This document shows, piece after piece, positions 27,196 through 36,600 of a stretch of DNA of 64,000 nt. The notes beneath the pieces are model-generated. The model had not been told where the DNA came from. It did no database searches and saw only the letters and a program-made list of their open reading frames with translations. A program made the position numbers and the translations under genes. How positions within the stretch are numbered: position 1 is the first letter of the stretch; every line of letters begins with the position of its first letter. The stretch is from an uncultured Clostridia bacterium (lineage in GTDB: Bacteria > Bacillota > Clostridia > Lachnospirales > CAG-274). The stretch covers positions 20,726-84,725 of the forward strand of contig CANQDF010000007.1 in the NCBI GenBank assembly GCA_947591605.1, read 5' to 3'.

Positions 27196-27849
27196 TCAGA
27201 TCCTGCTGTATATACTGTTGTGTGTATACAGAGGTACCGCAGGGTTATGTCCCGTTACCCTGTCCTTTACTATAAGCACCGTTACAGGCGCCTCGGAATG
27301 CCTTATAAACAGCGAATCATGTCCTACGCATAACCCTATAAGTATATTGAGATCGGTTTTTTGTCCGTTAAGTATCTTTGCCTGCATTATAGGGTTGCAC
27401 ATAGACTCGTACTTTTCGCCCTTTGTAAGAGTGTTTTCCTTTGGTATGCCTATTTCGCTTTTTTCAATTGCGCCTATCTTGCAGCCTACCGCATAATACT
27501 CTATATTGTTCTTTTTAAGTATTGAGGCAAATATGCCTGCCTCGTTAAGCAGACCTACGCAGGTGGCTATACCGACTTTTTTTGCGCCGTAGCGCTTGAT
27601 AAACTCTACAGTTTCCTGCACACGGGTGTATTTGCCGTAAAACTGACCTTCTACCTCTGCACCCACAAGCGCAAGCCTGTGGTTTATCTCGTCGTTGAGA
27701 TACATCTCCTTTGCCTCTGCAAGCAGCTCCTTGTCAACGGAGGATGTCAGACAAAACGCAGGATATTTGTCCTCCTCCTTGTTCATACATGCCTTTACAC
27801 GGCAGTCGGCACATGTAAGACATTGAGTTGTTTTAATTTCCTCGCTCAT
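27196..27849 (-). CDS. DUF1847 family metal-binding protein
   Basis: A 217-residue cytoplasmic protein of the DUF1847 family, described as a putative metal-binding protein. The N terminus is Cys-rich (QCLTCADCRVKAC, plus FC near residue 32), likely a zinc or iron-sulfur site. Further on are VGIATCVGLLNEAG, VGCKIGAIEK, CNPIMQAKIL and LCVGHDSLFIRHSEAP, which together define the family. It is the last gene of the minus-strand unit beginning with an ABC importer (18 bp after the binding protein), so it may act in uptake or handling of the same substrate; the family has no proven function. Confidence 0.85.
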   Translation of the reverse strand: MSEEIKTTQCLTCADCRVKACMNKEEDKYPAFCLTSSVDKELLAEAKEMYLNDEINHRLALVGAEVEGQFYGKYTRVQETVEFIKRYGAKKVGIATCVGLLNEAGIFASILKKNNIEYYAVGCKIGAIEKSEIGIPKENTLTKGEKYESMCNPIMQAKILNGQKTDLNILIGLCVGHDSLFIRHSEAPVTVLIVKDRVTGHNPAVPLYTHNSIYSRI

Positions 27850-27867
27850 TTTTATTACCTCCTTATA

Positions 27868-29040
27868 TCAATTGCAGCAGTCGGGTAAATTGTAAAGGCT
27901 CACATAAGCATTGGGTGCCATTGTATCGGCTTTTGCGCTCTGCTGTGTTTCCTGTTCAGTATCGTCTGTTCCCGAGCCTAAAATATCCTCGTTTGTAAGA
28001 TCATCAAACCTTAATACGGAGTTTTCTATAAATTCATCTGCATTTGTGTCTGCACTTATAAGACCGATAGCCTGAAGATCGGGTACGGTTATCTTAAGTG
28101 CATTGTATCCTCCGTCAAGGTCGGGCTTGTAGTTATAGTTTTCAAGTACGCTTGCATTAAATTCGGGATCGCCCGATACCCATTCGTTATCTACCTGTAT
28201 TTGCGCAACCTCCTGCTTGTTGTTTTCAACATACTGAGATGCCTTCATGACTGCCGTTGTAAATTTTTTGGCTATTTCGGGATGGTTTTTTGCAATATCG
28301 CCCGTTACAAAGCTTATGCAGCAGTATTCGTCCTTGTATTCGTCATCGGTTGCTGTGTCGATTATGGGTCTGAGGTTGTATTCCTTTTGTGCTATTGATG
28401 CCTGTGGGTCGCCGTTTGCTATGGCGTCTACGGCCCCGTTTTCGAGTGCCTGTGCAAGGTCGCTTGCACCGAATACCACAAATTCGACATCGCAGTCGTC
28501 TGCTCCTGCCTTAAGTCCTGCATGATAGAGCGAACGCCTTGTTATAATGGTCGGTGCTGCCGCACCTAAACCGGTGGTGCCTACCCTTTTGCCTTTCAGA
28601 TCCTCTACCGTCTTTATATCGGAGTCGGCAGGCACAAGCACCTTGGTGCAGCCTGTATGTATACCCGAGGTTATTTTTATGTCAAGCCCGTTGTCCATAG
28701 GCTGAAGATACTTGCCCAGCAGACCGAAGCCTGCATCCACCTGTCCGGAGCCTATTGCCTCGGGCATATGCGCCGCATCTACCTTTACCATCTCAAACTT
28801 TAATCCCTCTGCCTCAAAAAAGCCCTTGTCAACGCCCATTTGTATGGGAGCCTCGCAAAGAGAGTTGTTATATGCTATTTTAAGTACATAGTCGTCCTCG
28901 GTTTGAGAAGATGCCGCCGCCTCGGTGCCGCCGTCCGTACTCTGTCCGCTCTGCGTTTCGCTGCCAGAGGAGCAGCCTGCAAGCACTGATACCGAAACCG
29001 CAGCCGATAATAAAATGTTTAAAATTTTTTTTGCTTTCAT
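27868..29040 (-). CDS. ABC transporter substrate-binding lipoprotein (sulfonate/nitrate/taurine type)
   Basis: A 390-residue binding protein of the SsuA/TauA/NMT1 type. Signal with lipobox LAGC (lipidated Cys near residue 23) then a Ser/Gly/Thr-rich linker. The body opens with LKIAYNNSLCEAPIQMGVDK, the usual first strand and helix, and has EDLKGKRVGTTGLGAA and AQALENGAVDAIANGDP, standard for the family. The start at ATG 29040 is fixed by AAGGAGG; the frame is open 16 codons further upstream. It follows the ATPase gene by 93 bp. Substrate could be a sulfonate, nitrate, or pyrimidine-like compound and cannot be decided from sequence. Confidence 0.9.
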   Translation of the reverse strand: MKAKKILNILLSAAVSVSVLAGCSSGSETQSGQSTDGGTEAAASSQTEDDYVLKIAYNNSLCEAPIQMGVDKGFFEAEGLKFEMVKVDAAHMPEAIGSGQVDAGFGLLGKYLQPMDNGLDIKITSGIHTGCTKVLVPADSDIKTVEDLKGKRVGTTGLGAAAPTIITRRSLYHAGLKAGADDCDVEFVVFGASDLAQALENGAVDAIANGDPQASIAQKEYNLRPIIDTATDDEYKDEYCCISFVTGDIAKNHPEIAKKFTTAVMKASQYVENNKQEVAQIQVDNEWVSGDPEFNASVLENYNYKPDLDGGYNALKITVPDLQAIGLISADTNADEFIENSVLRFDDLTNEDILGSGTDDTEQETQQSAKADTMAPNAYVSLYNLPDCCN

Positions 29041-29133
29041 GATTAGCCTCCTTGATATTTGATAAGAATTTGTATTTTTCATCCGCACCGGAAAGCATAC
29101 GCCGTTTTGCAGCCGTATAGCCTGCCGGGTCGG

Positions 29134-29931
29134 TCAGATGATGTAGTCGGGTTCCTCTACCTTGCCTGCAAAATGCAGTATTTCAAGTATTTCGGAACGC
29201 AGTCTTAAAAACTCGGGGTTATTCCTTGCACGTTTGCCCGCAATATCGACACTGATTATTTTTTCTATCTTTGCGGGCCTTGGCGACATAACAACTATTT
29301 TGTCCGAAAGGTATATTGCTTCGTCGACATCATGAGTTACCATTATCATTGTCATATGCTTTTCTCTCCATATACGCAGTATTTCGTCCTGCATATTCAT
29401 ACGGGTAAAGGCATCGAGCGCACCCAGCGGTTCGTCAAGCAGCAGCACCTTCGGATGTCCGACAAGGGCTCTGGCTATTGATGCACGCTGCGCCATTCCT
29501 CCCGAAAGCTGATGAGGATATGCGCCTGCAAAGTCCTTTAGGCCGACAAGCTCAAGATATTCATTTACCAGCTCCTTTTTTTCCTTGTATATACCTCTTG
29601 CTCTTAAGGAAAAGGCAATGTTGTCGTATATCGTGAGCCATGAGAACAGTGTGGGGTTCTGGAACACAAGCCCCCTTTCGTAGCCTGCTTTTGTTATGGG
29701 TACTCCGTCAAGGCTCAGCTCTCCGGAGGTGGGCTTTTCAAGCCCTGCTATAAGCCTTAACAGGGTGGATTTTCCGCAGCCCGACGGACCTATAAAGGAT
29801 ACGAAGGATCCCGAGTCTACCTCCAAATTTACACCGTTTAAAGCGGTGATCTCCTCTCCGTTTGGCTGGGTAAAGCGCTTTACGGCATTTTTAACGCTCA
29901 GGGCGCCGCCCGATTTTTCTGTGGTCACCAT
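29134..29931 (-). CDS. ABC transporter ATP-binding protein (SsuB/TauB type)
   Basis: A 265-residue cytoplasmic ATPase. Walker A GPSGCGKST, Q-loop VFQNPTLFSW, signature LSGGMAQRASIARAL, Walker B VLLLDEPLGALD and switch MVTHDVDEA are all intact. The C-terminal segment SPRPAKIEKIISVDI is typical of nitrate/sulfonate/taurine importers. ATG 29931 overlaps the end of the permease gene by 7 nt (ATGGTGA), so translation is coupled; an upstream in-frame ATG at 29952 would lie before the AAAGGTG ribosome site. Confidence 0.93.
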   Translation of the reverse strand: MVTTEKSGGALSVKNAVKRFTQPNGEEITALNGVNLEVDSGSFVSFIGPSGCGKSTLLRLIAGLEKPTSGELSLDGVPITKAGYERGLVFQNPTLFSWLTIYDNIAFSLRARGIYKEKKELVNEYLELVGLKDFAGAYPHQLSGGMAQRASIARALVGHPKVLLLDEPLGALDAFTRMNMQDEILRIWREKHMTMIMVTHDVDEAIYLSDKIVVMSPRPAKIEKIISVDIAGKRARNNPEFLRLRSEILEILHFAGKVEEPDYII

Positions 29932-30866
29932 TTTATCACACCTTTCTGCCATACAAGAAGCTTATCCTTTACCCTGAACAACAGGGTGATAAGTATTGAA
30001 AACGTCAGTGCTATTACTATCAGTCCCGCATATACGTTTGCATAGCACATCATCTCCTTCTGCCAGTTCACATACCAGCCTATGCCGTACCTGGCGCCTA
30101 TCATCTCCGCTGTCATAAGGGTTATAAAGGCGGAGCATGTGCCGTTGAATATGCCTATGAATATGCTTGGCATGGCGGCGGGTACACCTACCTTGAATAT
30201 TTTGCAGAATGTGCCTGCGCCCAGTGTTTCCGAAACCTCAAAGAACGAGTTTGCTATGTTCTGTATGCCGCTGCTTGTCATAAGCGTTGTGGGGAACCAT
30301 ACGGCAAGCGCAATGAGAAAGCTGCTGGCGGATACCGTGTCAGGGAATACCACAAGCACAAGCGGTATCCATGCGGTAGACGGTATCGGGCCCAGGAACC
30401 TTACAAGGGGATTGAGCCAGTAGGCGGCATGCTTGTTAAAGCCTATAGCTATACCTGCCGCAAGCCCTACAAGAGCGCCACCGAAAAAGCCTATAAGCAG
30501 CAGCCTTGCCGAATACAAAAGACATTTGCCTATCAGCTCGTAGTCCTCAAACAGCACGCCTATGACCTTTGACGGTGACGGAAAATATATCATCGGCAGC
30601 ACATCAAATTTTGCCGTCAGCAGATCTATAACGGCTATAAGCAATATAACGCCCGTTCTGAACAAACCTTTGTAGGATGTGCTCTCTCTTATTTTGTCGT
30701 TAAATACCGACATGACAGCGGTGATAAGGGTAAATACCGCTATCGCAGCGCAAAAGTATGTATAGTAGTTTACTTTGGCGGAGTTTTTTCCGTCAGGCAG
30801 CAGTATATCCGCTGCAAGTGCTGCCGCAGATGCAATAAACGGCAGCCAGACCTTAAATTTTTTCAT
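29925..30866 (-). CDS. ABC transporter permease (SsuC/TauC type)
   Basis: A 313-residue membrane protein. After two N-terminal hydrophobic segments (about 10-30 and 40-60) comes the BPD_transp_1 domain with about six helices. The coupling-loop motif reads VSETLGAGTFCKIFKVGVPAAMPSI, here split: ETLGAG then GVPAAMPSIF, as in SsuC-like permeases. It is the first gene of the importer operon (permease, ATPase, binding protein, DUF1847). Start ATG 30866 has AGGTGTG upstream; six more codons are open ahead of it. Confidence 0.92.
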   Translation of the reverse strand: MKKFKVWLPFIASAAALAADILLPDGKNSAKVNYYTYFCAAIAVFTLITAVMSVFNDKIRESTSYKGLFRTGVILLIAVIDLLTAKFDVLPMIYFPSPSKVIGVLFEDYELIGKCLLYSARLLLIGFFGGALVGLAAGIAIGFNKHAAYWLNPLVRFLGPIPSTAWIPLVLVVFPDTVSASSFLIALAVWFPTTLMTSSGIQNIANSFFEVSETLGAGTFCKIFKVGVPAAMPSIFIGIFNGTCSAFITLMTAEMIGARYGIGWYVNWQKEMMCYANVYAGLIVIALTFSILITLLFRVKDKLLVWQKGVIKW

Positions 30867-30973
30867 AGAACACACCTCTTTCATTTTTTACCGTACCGAT
30901 GCAAAGTATATTTACATTTGTATTGAAAAACCAAATTCATATAAAGCCGATAGGTTTTTAGCTTATGTTTTGC

Positions 30974-31002
30974 AGTCTAACACATATTTCATATTATGTC
31001 AA
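30974..31002 (-). promoter_or_regulatory. Promoter of the ABC importer-DUF1847 operon
   Basis: On the minus strand TTGACA (31002-30997), 17 bp, TAGACT (30979-30974). This gives a leader of about 100 nt with no riboswitch motif that I can recognise. The 361-bp gap between the permease and thiC holds this promoter, the thiC terminator and a repeat, and no gene. Confidence 0.65.
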
Positions 31003-31057
31003 TAGGAATTCAGGAAATTATTTATTTTTTTATTTTGTTTTTTTTGCACAAAAATAA

Positions 31058-31103
31058 AAAAAGGCTGTGAAATAAGCTTGACAAGCCTATCCACAGCCTT
31101 TTT
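31058..31103 (-). terminator. Terminator after thiD-thiC
   Basis: AAAAAGGCTGTG (31058-31069) pairs with CACAGCCTTTTT (31092-31103). On the minus strand the stem is followed by a T-rich run, so it ends the thiamine transcript. Confidence 0.8.
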
Positions 31104-31151
31104 AGCGTCAAAAACAATATTTATGTATTTAAGACGGTCAAAAAACTAAAT

Positions 31152-31213
31152 TTACCTAAAAATGCAAAAATGTGTGCATTTTATGCAAGCGTGTAGATTT
31201 TTTAAACACGCTG
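31152..31213. repeat. Double-hairpin intergenic repeat, copy 2
   Basis: The same layout as copies at 19.95 and 57.49 kb: TTACCTAAAAATGC lead-in, a hairpin TGCAAAAATG / CATTTTATGCA with one bulged base (31163-31187), then AGCGTGT (31188-31194) pairing with ACACGCT (31206-31212). The second stem has the same sequence as in copy 3. It lies just after the thiC stop codon. Confidence 0.7.
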
Positions 31214-31227
31214 CATTATTTGTTAGT

Positions 31228-32538
31228 TTATTTTTCGGTACAAAACTCTACCTTTTTTCCTTCAAGTATCATATTTGTGGTACGCACTGCGCACATTTTT
31301 CCGCACATTGAGCAGGTGTGTCTGTCCGATGGAGGTGTGCTCTCAAAATATCTCCTTGCCTTTTCGGGGTCGTAGGCGACAGCAAATATATCCTCCCATT
31401 CCACCTTGTGGCGGGCTTCGGCCATGGCATTGTCCAGATCACGGGCATGAGGCACCTTTTTGGCTATATCTGCGGCGTGTGCTGCTATCTTGCTTGCAAC
31501 GATACCCTCCTTTACATCGTTAAGGTCGGGCAGACGCAGATGCTCGGCAGGCGTTACATAGCAGAGGAAGTCTGCTCCGCTTGCCGCTGCGATAGCTCCG
31601 CCTATAGCAGAGGTGATGTGATCGTAGCCGGGGAATATGTCGCTTACAAGGGGACCGAGTACATAGAAAGGCGCATTGTGGCAGAGCCTTTTCTGTATCT
31701 GCATATTAGCGGCTATCTCGTCCATAGCCATATGTCCGGGGCCCTCTACCATTACCTGTACGTCCTTTTCCCATGCACGCTTTGTAAGGTTTCCAAGCTC
31801 GATAAGCTCGCTTATCTGTCCCGCATCGGTGCTGTCGTCTATGCAGCCGGGGCGGAGGGCATCTCCAAGGCTTATGGTAACATCGTATTCACGCAGTATT
31901 TCAAGCACATCGTCGTAGTATTCGTAAAAAGGATTTTCGTTCCCCGTCATTTCCATCCATGCAAAGAGGAGCGAACCGCCTCTTGAAACTATATTCATCT
32001 TTCTTTTGTCACGCTTGAACGCCTCAACGGAGCGTCTGTTTATGCCCGCATGTATGGTCATAAAGTCAACGCCCTCTTTGGCGTGAGCCTCAACTACCTT
32101 CAAAAAGTCCTTTGCGGATATTTCAAGCAGATCCTTGTCAAGATAGCCTATAGCGTCATACATGGGCACTGTGCCTATCATAGCGGGTGATTTTTCAATG
32201 AGCTGCCTGCGGAAGGTGTTGGTCTTGCCGTAGTTGCTGAGATCCATTATAGCCTCTGCGCCCATATTTATCGCCATATCTACCTTTTGCATCTCAACGC
32301 TGTAATCCTTACAGTCGCCCGAAATACCGAGGTTGACGTTTATCTTTGTCCTCAGTCCGCCGCCTATACCCTCTGCCGAGAGCGATTTGTGGTTGATGTT
32401 GGCAGGTATGGCTATCTCGCCCTTTGCCACCTTTGCGCATATCTCCTCGGGAGTTCTGTACTCCTTGCGGGCTACCGTCTGCATTTCCTTGGTGATGATG
32501 CCCTGTTTGGCAGCATCCATTTGTGTTTTGTAAGCCAT
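31228..32538 (-). CDS. thiC: Phosphomethylpyrimidine synthase ThiC
   Basis: Radical-SAM enzyme that rearranges aminoimidazole ribotide into HMP phosphate, the pyrimidine half of thiamine. The 436-residue length fits the short ThiC of anaerobes. Conserved segments include [39 protein letters not shown] and [13 protein letters not shown]. The C-terminal cluster motif reads CSMCGKMC, i.e. CX2CX3C, one residue tighter than the CX2CX4C of E. coli ThiC. The start is ATG 32538 with GGGAGGT upstream; the open frame extends 17 codons into thiD. It follows thiD by 19 bp, and both are under the TPP riboswitch. Confidence 0.95.
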   Translation of the reverse strand: MAYKTQMDAAKQGIITKEMQTVARKEYRTPEEICAKVAKGEIAIPANINHKSLSAEGIGGGLRTKINVNLGISGDCKDYSVEMQKVDMAINMGAEAIMDLSNYGKTNTFRRQLIEKSPAMIGTVPMYDAIGYLDKDLLEISAKDFLKVVEAHAKEGVDFMTIHAGINRRSVEAFKRDKRKMNIVSRGGSLLFAWMEMTGNENPFYEYYDDVLEILREYDVTISLGDALRPGCIDDSTDAGQISELIELGNLTKRAWEKDVQVMVEGPGHMAMDEIAANMQIQKRLCHNAPFYVLGPLVSDIFPGYDHITSAIGGAIAAASGADFLCYVTPAEHLRLPDLNDVKEGIVASKIAAHAADIAKKVPHARDLDNAMAEARHKVEWEDIFAVAYDPEKARRYFESTPPSDRHTCSMCGKMCAVRTTNMILEGKKVEFCTEK

Positions 32539-32557
32539 TATGTGACCTCCCTGTTTA

Positions 32558-33346
32558 TTATTGATTATTGTTTTTCCATAAATGATCAAGCGGCCCTCTG
32601 CCCTTGCCCAGATCGAGCTGCGCCGCTATTGCGCCCGTGATATACTCCTTTGCGGCTTTTACCGCCTCCGCTACGGGCATACCCTCGGCAAGCCTGCATG
32701 CAATTGCCGAGCTTAGAGTACATCCCGTGCCGTGGGTATTGGGGTTGTCGATTCTCTTGCCCTCTATCCATAACGGCACATTGTCCGTGTAAAGGAGGTC
32801 GTCTGCCTCTCCGAGAGAGTGTCCCCCCTTGATCAGTACCGCACAGTCAATATCCCCTGCAATTATTTCCGCCGCTTTTTGGGCGTCGTTTTTGCTTTTT
32901 ATCTCAATACCGCTTAAGACCTCTGCCTCCGTTAGGTTGGGGGTTATTATGTCTGCAAGCGGCATAAGCTCCTTTATAAGCAAATCTGCGGCATCCTCGG
33001 TCATAAGGCGGCTGCCGCTGGTGGATACCATAACGGGATCGAGAACAATATTTTTTGCGCCGTATTTTTTGAGCGAGGAGGCAATTGCATGTATAAGAGG
33101 CTTGTCGGATACCATGCCTATTTTGACCGCATCGGGAAAAATATCGGTAAATATGCAGTCAAGCTGCTTTGTAAGGAAATCGGCGTCAACCTCGCTTATG
33201 CCGTATACCCCCGTGGTATTCTGAGCGGTGAGGGCGGTAACGGCGCTCATGGCATAGTGTCCGTGTGCCGCTATGGTTTTTATATCGGCTTGTATGCCCG
33301 CCCCTCCGGAGCAGTCACTGCCTGCAACGGTAAGTACTGTTTTCAT
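32558..33346 (-). CDS. thiD: Hydroxymethylpyrimidine/phosphomethylpyrimidine kinase
   Basis: Ribokinase-fold kinase that phosphorylates HMP and HMP-P to HMP-PP for thiamine phosphate synthesis; 262 residues, normal for ThiD. Visible: [16 protein letters not shown] near the start, [22 protein letters not shown], and the C-terminal catalytic anion hole [12 protein letters not shown]. It is the first gene of the thiD-thiC operon. Start ATG with CGGAGGAAT upstream lies 29 bp after the riboswitch expression platform. Thiazole genes and thiE are not in the window. Confidence 0.95.
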   Translation of the reverse strand: MKTVLTVAGSDCSGGAGIQADIKTIAAHGHYAMSAVTALTAQNTTGVYGISEVDADFLTKQLDCIFTDIFPDAVKIGMVSDKPLIHAIASSLKKYGAKNIVLDPVMVSTSGSRLMTEDAADLLIKELMPLADIITPNLTEAEVLSGIEIKSKNDAQKAAEIIAGDIDCAVLIKGGHSLGEADDLLYTDNVPLWIEGKRIDNPNTHGTGCTLSSAIACRLAEGMPVAEAVKAAKEYITGAIAAQLDLGKGRGPLDHLWKNNNQ

Positions 33347-33361
33347 ATTATTCCTCCGTTA

Positions 33362-33495
33362 GCAAAATAAGCCGGGCACAAACCCGACTTTACTTTAAGC
33401 GTGCTTGCTCCCTACAACGGTGTTGACCGACAGGTTCAAAGGGTCAGGCAAAAGCCTTCTCAACTTGGAAAATAAATTTCTTCCGTACCCCTGCA
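33362..33495 (-). promoter_or_regulatory. TPP riboswitch (THI element) controlling thiD-thiC
   Basis: Read on the minus strand from 33495: CAGGGG, then GAGAAGGC, then TGACCCTTTGAACCTG, then AACACCG and GTAGGGAGC; these are the conserved THI-box segments in order. An expression platform follows: AGTCGGG / CCCGGCT (about 33388-33370) and TTATTTTGC just ahead of the thiD ribosome site, likely a terminator or a ribosome-site mask formed when thiamine pyrophosphate is bound. Confidence 0.92.
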
Positions 33496-33517
33496 AAATT
33501 ATATTAAGCTTTATTAA

Positions 33518-33546
33518 AGTATACAGCATACTTGTAATTTTGTCAA
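33518..33546 (-). promoter_or_regulatory. Promoter of the thiamine operon
   Basis: On the minus strand TTGACA (33546-33541), 17 bp, TATACT (33523-33518), placing the start about 15-20 bp before the riboswitch. Confidence 0.8.
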
Positions 33547-33629
33547 ACAAAATATAGCTTCGCATCCCCGTTAAAATTGCGAAAAAATATTTAAAAGAAT
33601 AAAAAAAACTGTACTAATTAAAATTAATA

Positions 33630-33638
33630 TGCTATAAT
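33630..33638 (+). promoter_or_regulatory. Extended -10 element ahead of the pectate lyase gene
   Basis: TGCTATAAT at 33630-33638, an extended -10, with no good -35 hexamer upstream. It lies 57 bp before the start codon of the pectate lyase gene. Confidence 0.55.
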
Positions 33639-33694
33639 TGTAATCAAGGTATTGTATTACAATCTAAACCAACAATTACGAAAGGAATGAGTAT

Positions 33695-36600
33695 ATGAAA
33701 AAGAAAGCAATTGCGGCGGCAATGGCGGCTATAATGCTTGCGGTTTCGATGTCGGTGCCTTCCTTTGCCCGTTACGATGAAGAGGGCAGTACATACGATC
33801 ATTACAGACGCACCGATACTCTTGAGGCAGAGGTGGATACAAGCAACGACAAAATAGTGCTTACATGGCCTGCCGTTGATACCGAGGGTAACCTTATAAA
33901 GGCAAACCCGATGACGGCAGACTATCAGCAGCAATCCAACGGCAACCCAACAAGGGGCTGGACAAACCCCACAAGCGGTATGATAATAGCTTATGACGGC
34001 TGGCTGCCCGACGGCACGCACAACAGCATATCAAATGACAATAAAACAAATCATGATGTTATCATGGGTGTTGTGGATAAGGAAACCGAGTATCCGATTT
34101 ATATTTTTGACCCCAAGGTTTCGGAAAAGACCGATGCCAATATTATAAAAAAGGCTTATGTGGATACCACCGTGGTTACGCACAGCCTTGCTACGGCTTA
34201 TAAAATAGAATACTCCTCCGATAACGGCAGCACATGGGCTCTCGACCATGTAACAACCAGCTTTAATCACGGCAAAAAGCTTTGCCGTGCCGTTACCGGT
34301 GAAGACGGAACCGTTACATACAAGGAGGACAACAAAAACACCTTCTTCCTTGAGGATCAGCTTACAGAAGCACTTACAGCCAATCTTCAGCCCGAAACGG
34401 AGTATATGCTGCGTGTTACGGCAACGGATGCAAGCAATACGAGTGCAAGCTATAAGGTTTTTGACCCCATAAAGATAACTACTCCCGCAAAGAAGGAGCT
34501 TACACCCGCATTTGCTTCCGCAGAGGGCAGCGGTATATATTCTCAGGGCGGCAGAGGCGGCGACGTCTATGTTGTAACAAACCTCACGGACAGCGTTAAT
34601 GATCCTCAGCCCGGTTCTCTGCGCTACGGCTTGGAAAGGAAGGATCTTACGGGCGACAAAAAGCTCGCTCCCCGTACTATTGTATTTGCGGTAGGCGGTA
34701 CAATCAAGATAGACGAGAGCGCAACAAAGTCCGCAAGGAGAATGAATGTAGGCAGCAATACCACAATACTCGGTCAGACGGCACCGGGCGAGGGCATTAC
34801 GGTTGCAGGCTCATCCATGAAGTTTGACGGCAGCAATATAGTTGTAAGGTATATGCGCTTCCGTCTTGGCGGCGGCTACGACAACGATGCGGCTTCCGCA
34901 ACGGGTGAGAATATCGTTATCGACCATTGCACGTTCAGCTGGGGCGTTGACGAGGTATTCTCCGCAAAGGAGATAATAAACTCAAGCATTCAGTACAATA
35001 TCATGTCATCGGGTCTTGCAATGCCCGATAAAAACGGCGCTCAGAGCAGCGATGTTGAGGTTGCTGCAGGCGAGTCCGAGGCAAAACACGGTATGGGCTC
35101 GATACTTAACGGCTACGATGTAAGCTATACACATAACCTTTGGGCGCACAACGGTACAAGAAACCCACGCTTTGAGGGCGGCTTTGAATACAATGGCGTA
35201 AGGTATGAAAACAAAATAAATTATGCAAACAATGTTGTGTATGACTGGGGTCATAACTCCACCTACGGCGGTGAAAGAGGCAAAGGCGAGATGAATTTTG
35301 TCAATAACTACTACAAGCCGGGCCCCGAAACACTTGAAAAAGTAAAGTACTTCTTTGATTGTGACTCCAGCGGTGCCAACAAAGGATCGTATTATTTTAC
35401 AGGCAACGTATTTGACGGTAACGAAGCCATGACGGCAAGCAACGAGCAGGGCTTTGTAGGCGACTATACAAAGCTTGACAAGCCTGTTGAGCTTACACTG
35501 CCTTATGAGGCGTCTTCTGCCGAGGAAGCATATTATGATGTGCTTAACAACGCAGGTGCAAGCTTGCATCGTGACGCACACGATGCAAGGCTCATATATG
35601 AGGCAGAAAACGGCGTGGGTGCCTTTGTAAACAGTGAAGCCGAGGCAGGCGGCTGGAGCGAGGAAACCTATAAGCAAACAATAACCGATACGGACGGTGA
35701 CGGTCTGCCCGATGAAACGGAAACGCTTTGGGGGCTCGATCCTGCCGATAAAACCGATTCGACAGGTATAATTGACGGATCATCCAAGATATACGGTAAC
35801 TATGATGCCAAGCTTGCAGGTGCATTCAACGGATACTCATATATTGAAGCATATGCGGGATTACTGGTAAACGATTGGCCTGTTTCCGAGGACACAAGGG
35901 ATTCTATGAAGGTGTATAGCAATGCACCTAATGTACAGATAACAGGCATAACGGACAAGGACGGCAGGGATATAATAAACAAAACAGGCAATACCACGCT
36001 TATTGCGGGCGAAACCTATACGGTCGTTCCTTCAAAGGCTGTTTCGGGTACAAAGGTATACGTAAACGACAAGTCCGTGGGAGATGACAAGCTCAGCTTC
36101 ACAGCGGGTGATACCGGTGTATACAACCTTGCATTGCTCAGCGAGGAAAACGGCTTCAGAAGCTTTTCCGCAGCAGTGCCCGTTACGGTTGTAAAGGGCA
36201 CAGGCAACATTGAGGGCTTTACCTCTGTAGATATAGGCAGCCCCGGCTCGGCAGGTGCGGACAATTACGATGTTCAGACGGGTACGCTTTACTCTCAGGG
36301 CGCAGGCCGCATAGGCATAACAAATACATCGGGATCTCAAAATCCGGATTCATTCCATTACAATTATACCGAGGTAAAGGGCGATTTTGAGTTTACGGCA
36401 AGGATAGACAACCTTTCAAAGGTAGACTATATGCAAAAATCGGGCCTTATGGCAAGGGCAAGCCTTGACCCAAGCTCGGAGTTTTATATGGCAGGCTTTA
36501 CCTATCTTAAGGGCGAAGATTATATGGACAGAGGTCAAACCGATATTACGGGAGGAGTCGTAAAAGCCAAAAATATTAAAGCCTTCTCAAGAAAGCCAAA

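Noticed and set aside
27868..30866. Thiamine-precursor (HMP) importer
   Set aside because: It lies beside thiC-thiD, but has its own promoter, no TPP riboswitch, and a terminator in between; the organism also makes HMP-P with ThiC.
33425..33450. tRNA-like T-loop sequence (GGTTCAAA)
   Set aside because: It is part of the TPP riboswitch core read from the other strand; no cloverleaf can be folded around it. I found no tRNA gene in the window.
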